In this document: positions 8,070 to 15,429 of the stretch, one piece after another
Layout of the letters: each line of letters starts with the position of its first letter
How positions within the stretch are numbered: position 1 is the first letter of the stretch
IMG/VR virus record: IMGVR_UViG_3300027974_000145
Span: 1 to 25,612 of that record
DNA: 25,612 nt
Strand: one strand, 5' to 3'
Origin: a virus
Position numbers and translations under genes: made by a program
Notes under the pieces: generated by a model
What the model was told of the DNA's origin: nothing
Databases searched by the model: none
Seen by the model: only the letters and a program-made list of their open reading frames with translations

Positions 8070-9181
8070 GTGCCCTCGTCGGGTTTGAGTGGGCTTCTCC
8101 AGCCGCCATCGTGCCACACTTCCCTGGACCGGCCGGAGAGAGGAGCAAGCTGATCCATCTCCATGGCCAATCTGAGATCCCGCTGGTACATGGAGAAGGC
8201 GTTGTCCGGCTTTTGATTTCGGACCCGTGCCAGCCAGTACTCCGCCGCAGAGTAGATGACGTTGTGCATGTGCGGCGGAACGTCAATGGGATCAGTGATC
8301 AGATACTTGGTAGTTCCTGCAATTGTCCCGGAGGTTTCGGTGGTCATGGATGTGGTCGAAGCGACATCGGTGATCTTCGACTCCGAGAACCACGGGGTGA
8401 TCGATGTGATCGGGCCGGGAATGTTGGTGGTGTCCCCAACACGGAGGACGGAGCCAATCATGCCGGGAGAGAACTGCGTGCTTGTGCCCGTGACTGCGGT
8501 AGTGGAGCGGGCAATCGTTCCGGCCCGCACGGACGCTTCGTGACCAGAGAACCGCAAGCCACGGGCAGTCCTCCGGTAAATGAAGTCAATCGTCTCGGCC
8601 TGGGTCGGATAGCCCAGGAGTTTGATTGCCCAGCCATCGGACGCCGGGTCTTTGATGACAGTCCAGTGGTACGGACGGCCGGAGGAGTTGGCCACCCGCT
8701 CCAACTTCATCGCAATGTCCGGGGTCACATACAGGCCGGACCACCAGTTGAATTCGTCGGACGGCTCATCCAGATTCCGGAAATCTGCCGGGAGCGGGTA
8801 GGTCACCCGATACAGGGTGTACGCCGTGCCGGCCGAGATGTTCCCAGTGAAACCGATATCCAGGGTGGCGACAGTACTGGACGAGGTGGACAAAATCCGC
8901 CCGATTGTGTCCCCGATGCGGATATGGGCTCCAGAGGCCCAGGAAGGCCACGTAGCGCCCGCCAGCGTGACGGTGGACCCGGACACCTGTACAGTACCAG
9001 TGCCCTGCGGAAGGCTTGTAATGAGCCGTCCGTGGACATGGTAGTACGCCCAGTCGCGAATCTGGGTAACTTCCGCATAGGACCGCTGCACGGCCGTCCG
9101 GATGTCCCGCTGTTCCGCGTCCTGGGGCCCGCCGAAGGACGACGTAATCAGGTGTTCTACTACGTCAAAATAGGTAAGCAT
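8066..9181 (-). CDS. Head-tail adaptor / connector candidate
   Basis: 371 residues, starting at an ATG with a GGAGAGG ribosome site. The helical N-terminus (1-50, with repeated Arg/Glu/Asp and YAEVTQIRDW) and helical C-terminus (about 305-345) flank two beta modules at about 59-128 and 219-298. This all-helical frame with a C-terminal YWLARVRNQKPDNAFSMY helix is typical of podovirus adaptor or tail-tube A proteins (T7 gp11/P22 gp4 type) in size and position, just upstream of the stabilisation-like genes. The role would be to sit under the portal ring and recruit the tail. The two beta modules share a (I/V)LRVGD/IRIGD strand and an SAGTAY/IAGTTKY strand, so they look like an internal duplication. 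The function is inferred from architecture and context. Confidence 0.85.
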   Translation of the reverse strand: MLTYFDVVEHLITSSFGGPQDAEQRDIRTAVQRSYAEVTQIRDWAYYHVHGRLITSLPQGTGTVQVSGSTVTLAGATWPSWASGAHIRIGDTIGRILSTSSSTVATLDIGFTGNISAGTAYTLYRVTYPLPADFRNLDEPSDEFNWWSGLYVTPDIAMKLERVANSSGRPYHWTVIKDPASDGWAIKLLGYPTQAETIDFIYRRTARGLRFSGHEASVRAGTIARSTTAVTGTSTQFSPGMIGSVLRVGDTTNIPGPITSITPWFSESKITDVASTTSMTTETSGTIAGTTKYLITDPIDVPPHMHNVIYSAAEYWLARVRNQKPDNAFSMYQRDLRLAMEMDQLAPLSGRSREVWHDGGWRSPLKPDEGT

Positions 9182-9240
9182 GACCTCTCCGGTGCCTACC
9201 TACTACTGTCCCTCCACGGCCGTTCCTTCGCTCAAGAGCG

Positions 9241-9510
9241 TCACTGCGCCCGCGACGGCGGGTAAACGGCACGACCGACAGAGAAGTTTGCTTCCAGCAC
9301 AGTGCAGTCCTTGCTCCCAAGTTTCACGCACCTACTGATGGCGTCGTTCTTCTTTACGAAAACGGTTGCCTGCCGCAAAGTCCTCATCCACCCGTGACCG
9401 TTGCGCCAAAACAGCGGATCGCCGTTCCAGCCCTTTGACTCCACCACCCAGCCGCAGCCGTAGGCAAGCGACGGCGAGCCTTGATCCGATTCCTTCGTGA
9501 TGGCGTCCAT
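9241..9510 (-). CDS. Small conserved-looking protein of unknown function
   Basis: 89 residues from the ATG at 9510, which has a strong AGAGGGA ribosome site; longer in-frame starts would run into the neighbouring gene. The sequence is rich in Trp and Gly in its first half (GCGWVVESKGWNGDPLFWRN), followed by GHGWMRTLRQATVFVKKND. It has three cysteines and no membrane segment. It is probably a small mixed alpha/beta protein. It lies between two other small genes and the adaptor. I do not recognise it. Confidence 0.75.
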   Translation of the reverse strand: MDAITKESDQGSPSLAYGCGWVVESKGWNGDPLFWRNGHGWMRTLRQATVFVKKNDAISRCVKLGSKDCTVLEANFSVGRAVYPPSRAQ

Positions 9511-9536
9511 CGCGTCCCTCTTTGATTTCAGTAGCG

Positions 9537-9740
9537 TCAAATGTCCAGCATCTCGGCCGGGATCATCTCGCGTATCTGCTCGGCCAGCCGTCGCTCCTCT
9601 GCGGTCGGCTCGCCATGCTTGCACAGGCTGCGGCAGGTCTGGTCGATCTGCCACAAGACCTGCATCGCCTCGCTGCCCAGCCTCGCGGCGTCGTACTCGG
9701 CCTGCTCGTCGGGCAACGAGAACTTCAATGTGGCGATCAC
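9537..9740 (-). CDS. Small phage protein, IATLKF-type family
   Basis: 67 residues, starting at a GTG at 9740. The N-terminus MIATLKFSLPDEQAEY matches the opening of a small family common in phage genomes (from memory: a beta strand, an LPxEQ turn, then helices with a VLWQIDQ core and a C-terminal helix). No function is known to me. The ribosome site is weak: the only purine-rich stretch is too far upstream. The stop is 26 bases before the next start, so the two genes are probably co-translated. Confidence 0.8.
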   Translation of the reverse strand: MIATLKFSLPDEQAEYDAARLGSEAMQVLWQIDQTCRSLCKHGEPTAEERRLAEQIREMIPAEMLDI

Positions 9741-9782
9741 GGATATACCGTAAGTGGATTCCTGGCGATCAAACCGAAGAAC

Positions 9783-9810
9783 ATTCTACCGGGTGAGTCA
9801 CGCCGCGCAA
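9783..9810 (-). promoter_or_regulatory. Weak sigma70-like promoter candidate
   Basis: In the 105-base gap before the 67-residue gene, the minus strand reads TAGAAT (9783-9788) with TTGCGC 16 bases upstream (9805-9810). The -10 matches five of six consensus bases; the -35 matches only the first three. This could be chance in a gap that otherwise has no visible content. Confidence 0.25.
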
Positions 9811-9845
9811 TGCCATCCCCGACGCCACACTGGTGCTGTAGCGAA

Positions 9846-10106
9846 CTAAACCGGCTGGTAGAGTTCGCTGCCGATTTCCTCTACCGCACCGCTTGCTAGC
9901 AACCCTGGCAGCATGGCCGCTACCGCATCATACGCCACAAACTCAGGGCGAACGGCTAGAAGAATCCGGCCCTCTGAGTCACGCGGTGCAACGTCGGCCG
10001 GGTCGATGCACGTTGTCGGCGGCACATGCCCCCACGCGGCGTCCAAGGCGAGCCTTACCTGCTCGTAAAGCGCAGCGTCAGAGGTTCGGAAATAGCGTTG
10101 CGTCAT
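9846..10106 (-). CDS. Small hypothetical phage protein
   Basis: 86 residues from the ATG at 10106, 8 bases after the stop of the lectin-like gene; the upstream ATG at 10148 would overlap that gene by 34 bases. The chain opens MTQRYFRTSDAALYEQVR, a helix, then a WG-containing loop, a beta segment (ILLAVRPEFV) and a C-terminal helix. There are no membrane segments. The mix suggests a compact cytoplasmic or minor virion protein. I have a vague memory of similar proteins beside structural genes in other phages, but no function. Confidence 0.75.
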   Translation of the reverse strand: MTQRYFRTSDAALYEQVRLALDAAWGHVPPTTCIDPADVAPRDSEGRILLAVRPEFVAYDAVAAMLPGLLASGAVEEIGSELYQPV

Positions 10107-10114
10107 GTCTGAAC

Positions 10115-11839
10115 TCACGAAACCCAAAGCCTTGTTCCGGCAAACCACCTAGCCCCGCCACCACTCACCGCCAGCGTGATTGTTTGCCCAGATGTCGCGG
10201 CGACGGTGAACGTCGTGCCGTTGGCGGCGTTGCCGTCAGCGTTGTACACGGCAGTTCCGTTGCGCCGGATTATGACCTCCCAGGCGTCGTTGTAATTGTC
10301 ATCTGAGACGATGCTGACGTTCAGCGTGCCGCTTACGTTGACTGTGATTGAAGGCGAACTTGTAAACGTCGCAGGGCTGGCAGGCGGTGCGAGTTTGCTG
10401 GCGCTGGTTCCCGCGCCGCTCCAGCCGCTCGCGGTCAGGCTGTTGCCCGCTGTCGGAGTGGCTGTCCAGACAAGCGAGTACGGCCCTGTGCCGATAGCGT
10501 TGACAGCGGCCCCACGGAACTGATACGCGGTGCCGTTTGTCAGGCCAGTGACAGTCGCGCCGATAGAGGCCGACGTGCCATCGGCAAACGTAGTCCACGT
10601 TGACCCACTGTCGGAACTGTATTGCACAACGTAGTCGGTGATGGCAGAGCCGCCGTCGCTGGACGGCGCAGACCAGTTAAGGGTAACGCTCCCATTTCCT
10701 TGAGACGGCGAAGCGAACGCTAAAGGAGCGGTCGGCACGGTCGGCGGAATGATCCACGCTTGCAGGGCGTTGAAAGAACCGTCGGCGTATTCAGATGAAA
10801 ATGTGATCGTCTGGCCGGCGGTGACAGTTTTCGTGATGTCAACACTCCACGATCCGCCAGTACCGCCGGAGTTTCCTGTGTAGGTCTGGCCCGCCGCCAC
10901 AATCGCCATATCACCACCGGTGCCGTCGCCAACGCCGCTAGTCGTCGCGGTAATGCGGAGAATTCCGGCGTTGTTGATCGTGATGGTGTTCGGCCCGGTG
11001 ATATTCGTGAGCGTGGCGCGTGCGAGTTTGGTCGCCTCGCTGCCGTTGCCAGTCCATCCGGACGTGGATGGGGAGAGAGGCACTCCGATTGCCCACTTGG
11101 TCGTGAGGTAGCGTTCGACCGCCTGGATTTCAGCGAGGCTCAAATCTCGGCTGTAAACCAGAACCTCGCCAATTGGCCCATTCCACCACCTGTTTTGCGT
11201 TGGGTCTTGGCCGACGTTGAGGAAATTGCCAGCCGCAGAGTTAGTGCCCGCCGTTGCCGCAACGCTAAGGTTTGCAGCAACACCGCTCACGCGGCGAACG
11301 TGCTGGGTCGGCGTTACTCCGCCAACCATTATCGCGTCAATCCCCAACGTTACCGTTGGCCCACCAACCGCATTGTATTGTACGCCTCGCCACTGCGTAT
11401 TAAGCGTGAGCGTTCCGCTAGAGTTAAAAAGATTGATGCCATATGAGTTGCTGGTCGTTGAATCTCGCCCGTACATCGGCGTTCTGACGTTTGCCGCCGT
11501 TACGTCGGCAAAATTTGGCCTACACACACAGAAAAACGTGGCGTATCCCGTCAAAGACGCGGACCCCAGCCCTGTCGCCATCGCGTCGTTTGCGCCATCG
11601 AAAGTCAGCGCCGCTTTCCCGCCGATTACGCCGTCGTAGGCTGGTCGATTGTTGGCCGTTGTCTGGGTCGCGTGCCGCCCGTTGCCGCTCTTGTCGTTCC
11701 ACTGGCTCGCCGCGCCGCTAACAGTCGTCACAGACGAAGCGTCGGCAGCGTCCAGCCAGAGTTGCAGGCCCGCTATCGTCTTCGGGCTAAAGCCGCCTGA
11801 TGCTCTCGGCCTCAACAGTCTCGGGCTCATTGGGCACAT
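10115..11839 (-). CDS. Lectin-like/Fn3 virion surface protein
   Basis: 574 residues. Residues about 17-255 match a LamG/concanavalin A-like domain: GLQLWLDAADASS, then WNDKSGNGRHATQ, ALTFDGAND, and a closing GEVLVYSRDLSLAEIQAVE. Then comes a beta module (256-365), one Fn3 domain (366-460; ITDYVVQYSSDSGSTW and VTGLTNGTAYQFR), and a second copy of the beta module (466-574). The likely role is carbohydrate or cell-surface binding, as a head fibre or tail appendage. The Fn3 unit closely resembles those in the 1322-residue protein. The start at 11839 has only a weak ribosome site; the ATG at 11830 is an alternative. It follows a 22-residue peptide gene by 25 bases. Domain calls are visual. Confidence 0.88.
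   Translation of the reverse strand: MCPMSPRLLRPRASGGFSPKTIAGLQLWLDAADASSVTTVSGAASQWNDKSGNGRHATQTTANNRPAYDGVIGGKAALTFDGANDAMATGLGSASLTGYATFFCVCRPNFADVTAANVRTPMYGRDSTTSNSYGINLFNSSGTLTLNTQWRGVQYNAVGGPTVTLGIDAIMVGGVTPTQHVRRVSGVAANLSVAATAGTNSAAGNFLNVGQDPTQNRWWNGPIGEVLVYSRDLSLAEIQAVERYLTTKWAIGVPLSPSTSGWTGNGSEATKLARATLTNITGPNTITINNAGILRITATTSGVGDGTGGDMAIVAAGQTYTGNSGGTGGSWSVDITKTVTAGQTITFSSEYADGSFNALQAWIIPPTVPTAPLAFASPSQGNGSVTLNWSAPSSDGGSAITDYVVQYSSDSGSTWTTFADGTSASIGATVTGLTNGTAYQFRGAAVNAIGTGPYSLVWTATPTAGNSLTASGWSGAGTSASKLAPPASPATFTSSPSITVNVSGTLNVSIVSDDNYNDAWEVIIRRNGTAVYNADGNAANGTTFTVAATSGQTITLAVSGGGARWFAGTRLWVS
10118..10444 (-). repeat. C-terminal copy of duplicated beta module
   Basis: This encodes residues 466-574: it opens SGWSGAGTSASKLA, continues with SITVNVSGTLNVS, and closes with TSGQTITLAVSGG before a final Trp strand. 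It matches the copy at 10745-11074 in order and spacing, but the DNA has diverged. Confidence 0.7.
10745..11074 (-). repeat. N-terminal copy of duplicated beta module
   Basis: This encodes residues 256-365: it opens TSGWTGNGSEATKLA, continues with NTITINNAGILRITA, and closes with VTAGQTITFSSEYADG. The single Fn3 domain lies between this and the second copy. Confidence 0.7.
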
Positions 11840-11864
11840 GGAATGACGCTCTGGTGATGTAGGG

Positions 11865-11933
11865 TCAGCGGCTACGGATCGCCAGTATGAACACGGCGAT
11901 CACGAGCATTGACAGGATGATGTGTTCAAACAT
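11865..11933 (-). CDS. 22-residue single-span membrane peptide
   Basis: ATG at 11933, two bases after the stop of the preceding gene, with an AAGGG ribosome site inside that gene's end. It encodes MFEHIILSMLVIAVFILAIR and two more residues, Ser-Arg. This is one hydrophobic helix of about 16-18 residues, with an acidic residue near the N-terminus and two Arg at the end. The charge pattern suits an N-out/C-in or cytoplasmic-anchored membrane peptide. It is too short for a classical holin but could affect the membrane during lysis or entry. It may also be a chance frame; coupling and the ribosome site favour a gene. Confidence 0.45.
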   Translation of the reverse strand: MFEHIILSMLVIAVFILAIRSR

Positions 11934-11935
11934 GG

Positions 11936-12262
11936 CTAACCCTTCACCGACACCGTCATGGCGCAGGTGGTGGCACCGACGACGACTGGGGCGACGTAGG
12001 CAAATCCGAAACAGGCATCTGGGATTGGGTGGGCGCCCACGGTCACGGCAGTTGTCAGGGCAGAACCATCAGCATAGATCCTGACAGGAGTGTCTTCGGC
12101 ACCAGCGGAAACGTGCCAGTTGATCTGGGTGGCACCGTTGGTGTTCCCGATAAGGACGCCGCCGCCGGCATACCGACCAAACGGAAATCGCGGAGTGGTG
12201 GTAGCCGCAGAAGACCCGGCCGTGATGGTGGCCCCAGTGGAGAAACGCTCAATACCGCTCAT
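11936..12262 (-). CDS. Small beta-rich virion protein candidate
   Basis: 108 residues. The ATG overlaps the upstream stop (ATGA at 12259-12262) and follows an AAAGGG ribosome site. The chain is Gly/Ala/Thr-rich with alternating hydrophobic residues throughout (TQINWHVSAGAEDTPVRIY, then VVVGATTCAMTVSV), which predicts an all-beta sandwich. It has no signal peptide or long hydrophobic helix. Small beta proteins at this position in a structural operon are often decoration proteins, fibre caps or fibre-attachment proteins, but I recognise no family. Confidence 0.8.
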   Translation of the reverse strand: MSGIERFSTGATITAGSSAATTTPRFPFGRYAGGGVLIGNTNGATQINWHVSAGAEDTPVRIYADGSALTTAVTVGAHPIPDACFGFAYVAPVVVGATTCAMTVSVKG

Positions 12263-12789
12263 GTTCGCCCTTTCGCTTTGTAGGCATGTTTGTCGATGAA
12301 TCGCTCCCGCACTTCCCCAGCCTTGGCGCCAGGGTTCTTGCGGAGTTCCTTCCTGACCTCTTCGGCCACGATCTTTTCGTTGATCAGCTTCCGCTTCGGG
12401 GCGGCGGGGCCGGGGTCATAATTCACTGTCCCCGATACCGCGAGCCGGCGCTTCTTGGCCACTCGCAGGACATCGTCGTTGGACGAGACCCACGCCTCCG
12501 GGTCTTGCCAACGTCGCTTGTCAGCCAGACCGCCGCAGTAGTATTTACCGGAGATGTTGATCCCGGCTGCCTTGGCTTCTTTGACCATCCACTTGGCGGA
12601 TTCGGCGGGCATGTCGTTCAACTGCTGGTTGTTCATGCGGCCCTGCATAAACGCCCGGTCGGAGCCTTTGGTCCCGGGAGCGATCTGAAGAGCGCACATT
12701 TCCGCGAACCGCTCCCCATACTGAAGGGCGTTCTTGTAGACCTCCACAGCCTCTCGGCCGCGATCACTGATTTGCTGGGGGATTTGCAT
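12259..12789 (-). CDS. Basic helical protein downstream of portal, unknown function
   Basis: 176 residues, mostly helical and strongly basic in its C-terminal half (AKKRRL at about 111, KRKLINEKIVAEEVRKELRK, and a final KAKGRT). The N-terminal half contains FMQGRMNNQQLNDMPAESA and a GINISGKYYCGGLADKRRW segment. The start at 12789 overlaps the portal end by 26 bases; an AGGA lies about 12 bases upstream. No catalytic motif is visible. A DNA-binding or head-completion role would fit the charge and position, but that is inference. Confidence 0.78.
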   Translation of the reverse strand: MQIPQQISDRGREAVEVYKNALQYGERFAEMCALQIAPGTKGSDRAFMQGRMNNQQLNDMPAESAKWMVKEAKAAGINISGKYYCGGLADKRRWQDPEAWVSSNDDVLRVAKKRRLAVSGTVNYDPGPAAPKRKLINEKIVAEEVRKELRKNPGAKAGEVRERFIDKHAYKAKGRT

Positions 12790-14752
12790 TGGGTTGTGGC
12801 GGTCCTGGTGGGGATTGCGGGGGCTGTCCTGGGGGCGGAGGCGGAATCATGTAGCGAGCGACATCGACTTGCATGGCCTTGCCCCAGTCTTCCAAGAGAG
12901 CGTTGAAGAGTTCCGGCCTGCCGGCCTGGAGCAATCCCTGGGAGATGGGTGCGAGGATCTGCATGGCGTTGGTGATGTTTTCGATGCGGGTCGCGATGTT
13001 GGGCTTTCGCGCGCTGCCCGCCTCAACACGGTATGAGTATTCGCGGACGATGCTGTCCGGGTTCTCTCCCTGAACGTGCATGCCCCATGCCTGTGCGGCC
13101 ATCGGTCCCAGGAGCGGTTCGACATCCTGGGGATAGATCAACCATCGCGCACACAGGGCTTCCTTGCGGGCGACCTCCGAGAGAGCGTCTTCCAGGATCG
13201 AAGCGTAGTCGTCCGGCCGTACCGAAATCTGTTCCGCCTTCACCTGTGCTTCTGCGGCTGACCGGAACTGATTCCTGGTCATTCCGTAAACTAGCTCAGT
13301 CAGACCCACTCTGCGATCAAAGAGCGCCGTGACCTCTGCGATAATTTGGTACATGTCCTGGGTCACCCCGGGCATGTTGAAGACCGAGATCACATCGTTG
13401 ACCGACCGGCCAACGGCTTCGGAGATTTCGACAATGTTGAAGCCCTTCTCAGACTTCTCCAGGATCTTCGACTTCAGGTCTTGGTCCGCAGCCTTTGATA
13501 CGCCGATCAGCGTCTGCGATGAGGTCGCCACGCGGGTCGCAAGGAAGCTCATCGCCCAATTAATAAATCGCAATTCCCCGATAGCGGGACGGATCAAAGA
13601 GACCGGCCATGAGTATCCAGGTTTGCCGTGCCATGCGAGCAAGGTGAACGGCCAGCCGCCCGGTTCTGCCCAGAATGGAATCGGCCATTGGCAGGCCATG
13701 AACATTTGCTGAGACACGCCTGTTTCGTCTACCGGCTCCTGGAGCATGGGGAGCGGCATGTTCAGTGGAAACTCAACGCCTTCTGCCACAGCGAGGTAGC
13801 AGTTGGGGCCCATGGCGTCGAACTTGCCACGGAGGTCTTTGTCGGCGTCCTTCAGCCGGTCACCGAAGCCGGTCTTAGAATAAATCTCCCAGTAGCAGAC
13901 GATGTCGTTCGTCTGGCCGTTGCGGCGCTTGTTCTCATAGCCGCGTTCCTTCTCGTCCGACCTGGAGGCATACGATTCCAGGTGGCCCTTCAGATCGTCA
14001 CGGGACAAGCCAAACTTCGCCGCCACTTCATCGATGGGCTGAATACGCTTGCGGGCACACCAGCGGATGTCCTCAAACTCATCGGCATCCGGATCCCAGA
14101 CGAGGTTGTCCACTGAGTCGTAGAACGAACCGGCGAACTTCACTGCACTTCCAGGAGGGGAGTACAGTTCGTGCCACCACACGCCAGCGCCTTTGATGAA
14201 CGCCTCTTCCACAACCTTCCTGGAATGCTGCTTCAAATTCAGTTCGTTGGGCGTGTAGTTCAGATACTGTTCCAGGAGCGCAGCGATGATCTTGCGACGT
14301 TCGTAGTTGAACTGCTGCTGCTGCATTCCCTGCTGATAGGCCATCATCCCTTGGTCAGGCATCATCACCGGCTGGCCATCCGGACCCATGACAGGACCGT
14401 TGGGCCCCATCTGCGGAACCGGAGGCTGCGGGAAGATCCCCAGGAGTGGCGCCGGGACGATGGGGTAGTCCTTCGGCGTCACTGCCCGGGTGGGATTCCG
14501 GTGATGGATGACCGACGTAAAGAGGCGAACGGCCTCCCAGACGCGGTTCACGCAGATTCGCACGGCGGGAAGATCAATCCCCTTGGCATAGGCACGGGCC
14601 TGTTCAGGGCCCCACATGGCCTCCGGATCGGAGGCGTAGAACCCCAACGCTTCCTTCGCATCGTCACTGAAAGGTCGCTTATGGGTCTGCGCCAACTTTA
14701 TCAGCTTTAACCAGCCGGCAGTGATTGGCGCAAGTGGATTATCAGTACTCAT
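12764..14752 (-). CDS. Portal protein
   Basis: 662 residues from the ATG at 14752, which overlaps the HNH gene stop (ATGA); an ATG at 14824 would overlap by 76 bases and is rejected. Portal-type features are an N-terminal helical region with ICVNRVWEAVRLFTSVI (about 66-82), a wing segment with VWDPDADEFEDIRWCARKR (about 218-236), a long stem/wing region, and a helical C-terminal part (about 430-600; DDYASILEDALSEVARKE). It would form the dodecameric channel for DNA packaging. Odd features are a Pro/Met/Gln/Gly-rich insert at about 105-150 and a Pro-rich tail at about 635-662. Its length fits podovirus-type portals. The call rests on motifs plus proximity to the terminase. Confidence 0.9.
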   Translation of the reverse strand: MSTDNPLAPITAGWLKLIKLAQTHKRPFSDDAKEALGFYASDPEAMWGPEQARAYAKGIDLPAVRICVNRVWEAVRLFTSVIHHRNPTRAVTPKDYPIVPAPLLGIFPQPPVPQMGPNGPVMGPDGQPVMMPDQGMMAYQQGMQQQQFNYERRKIIAALLEQYLNYTPNELNLKQHSRKVVEEAFIKGAGVWWHELYSPPGSAVKFAGSFYDSVDNLVWDPDADEFEDIRWCARKRIQPIDEVAAKFGLSRDDLKGHLESYASRSDEKERGYENKRRNGQTNDIVCYWEIYSKTGFGDRLKDADKDLRGKFDAMGPNCYLAVAEGVEFPLNMPLPMLQEPVDETGVSQQMFMACQWPIPFWAEPGGWPFTLLAWHGKPGYSWPVSLIRPAIGELRFINWAMSFLATRVATSSQTLIGVSKAADQDLKSKILEKSEKGFNIVEISEAVGRSVNDVISVFNMPGVTQDMYQIIAEVTALFDRRVGLTELVYGMTRNQFRSAAEAQVKAEQISVRPDDYASILEDALSEVARKEALCARWLIYPQDVEPLLGPMAAQAWGMHVQGENPDSIVREYSYRVEAGSARKPNIATRIENITNAMQILAPISQGLLQAGRPELFNALLEDWGKAMQVDVARYMIPPPPPGQPPQSPPGPPQPNANPPANQ

Positions 14753-15420
14753 CCGACCACCTTCCAGGACTCGCCGCGATGCAGCATCGCCTCTAGTAGC
14801 TCTACGCGCTTTTGCAAGGCCCACACCTTGCGGTTGTGGTCAGCGTGCAGTTTCTGGTGTTTGCCACTTTGGACAACAACAAGGTTTTCCCATCGATTGT
14901 CGTCCTTAATGCCGTTCAAATGATGCACTTCTTCCTTGCGGCCAAGCATGCGGCGAAGATGCTCTGAGGCCACAAGGCGATGCTCCAATACGTAGCCGGC
15001 CTTGCTTGCCATTGGATGACTTGGGGCATGCACCATCACGTACCCCTGGACGGTGCGAGGACGGCCACCGCTCCACCTGGGGGCACATTCCCCCTTCCGA
15101 TTCTTTGTAGAAGAGCCGCGAGATCGCAGCCCAACCCGTGCCGCCAGCCTGCGGCGGACTGTTGTTTGGCTGCACCTAAACTGCGAGGCTACTTCTGCGG
15201 TGGACTTTTCGTCGCGCCAATATGCCAAAGCCATCTCGTCTGCCGGCAGGCGGATTCGCTCGCCGCCAATCCGGAGAGCGAATCCCGCCTTGCGCAAATG
15301 CTGCCCAACCGTCTTTCCTGTGCCGAGCCCCAGGCTTTTTGCGATGCCTTCACACGTACGACCTTCGTCAAAATACATGCGGCGCAGGTCTTCGGTGCAG
15401 TAATTCAGTCGGCTGGGCAT
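14749..15420 (-). CDS. HNH endonuclease with two helix-turn-helix units
   Basis: 223 residues, with AGGAG before the ATG at 15420. Residues about 8-48 and 57-100 are two helix-turn-helix units of the resolvase/Sigma70-region-4 type (CEGIAKSLGLGTGKTVGQHL and TAEVASQFRCSQTTVRRRL). Residues about 145-193 hold an HNH core of the homing-endonuclease type: EHRLVASEHL, then VHHLNGIKDDNRWENL with His166/His167, Asn175 and Asn179, and a closing KHQKLH. A short coiled coil follows (198-215). Such free-standing enzymes are usually selfish genes that cut intronless relatives; some assist packaging. It sits neatly between two stop/start junctions, so an insertion would have kept coupling to the portal gene. 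Confidence 0.92.
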   Translation of the reverse strand: MPSRLNYCTEDLRRMYFDEGRTCEGIAKSLGLGTGKTVGQHLRKAGFALRIGGERIRLPADEMALAYWRDEKSTAEVASQFRCSQTTVRRRLAARVGLRSRGSSTKNRKGECAPRWSGGRPRTVQGYVMVHAPSHPMASKAGYVLEHRLVASEHLRRMLGRKEEVHHLNGIKDDNRWENLVVVQSGKHQKLHADHNRKVWALQKRVELLEAMLHRGESWKVVG

Positions 15421-15429
15421 TGAACGCTC

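Noticed and set aside
9229-9240. CGCTC-AA-GAGCG dyad as a terminator before the adaptor gene's downstream neighbour region
   Set aside because: The loop is only two bases and there is no T-tract in either direction; it is probably chance.
8111-9265. Long plus-strand open frame (384 codons) opposite the adaptor gene
   Set aside because: It has low-complexity Arg/Gly-rich content with no recognisable motif, and mirrors the codon bias of the minus-strand gene, which has a ribosome site and sensible domain structure.
14753-14824. Longer N-terminus for the portal (start at 14824)
   Set aside because: It would overlap the HNH gene by 76 bases and adds a basic, non-portal-like leader; the ATG at 14752 makes the usual ATGA overlap.
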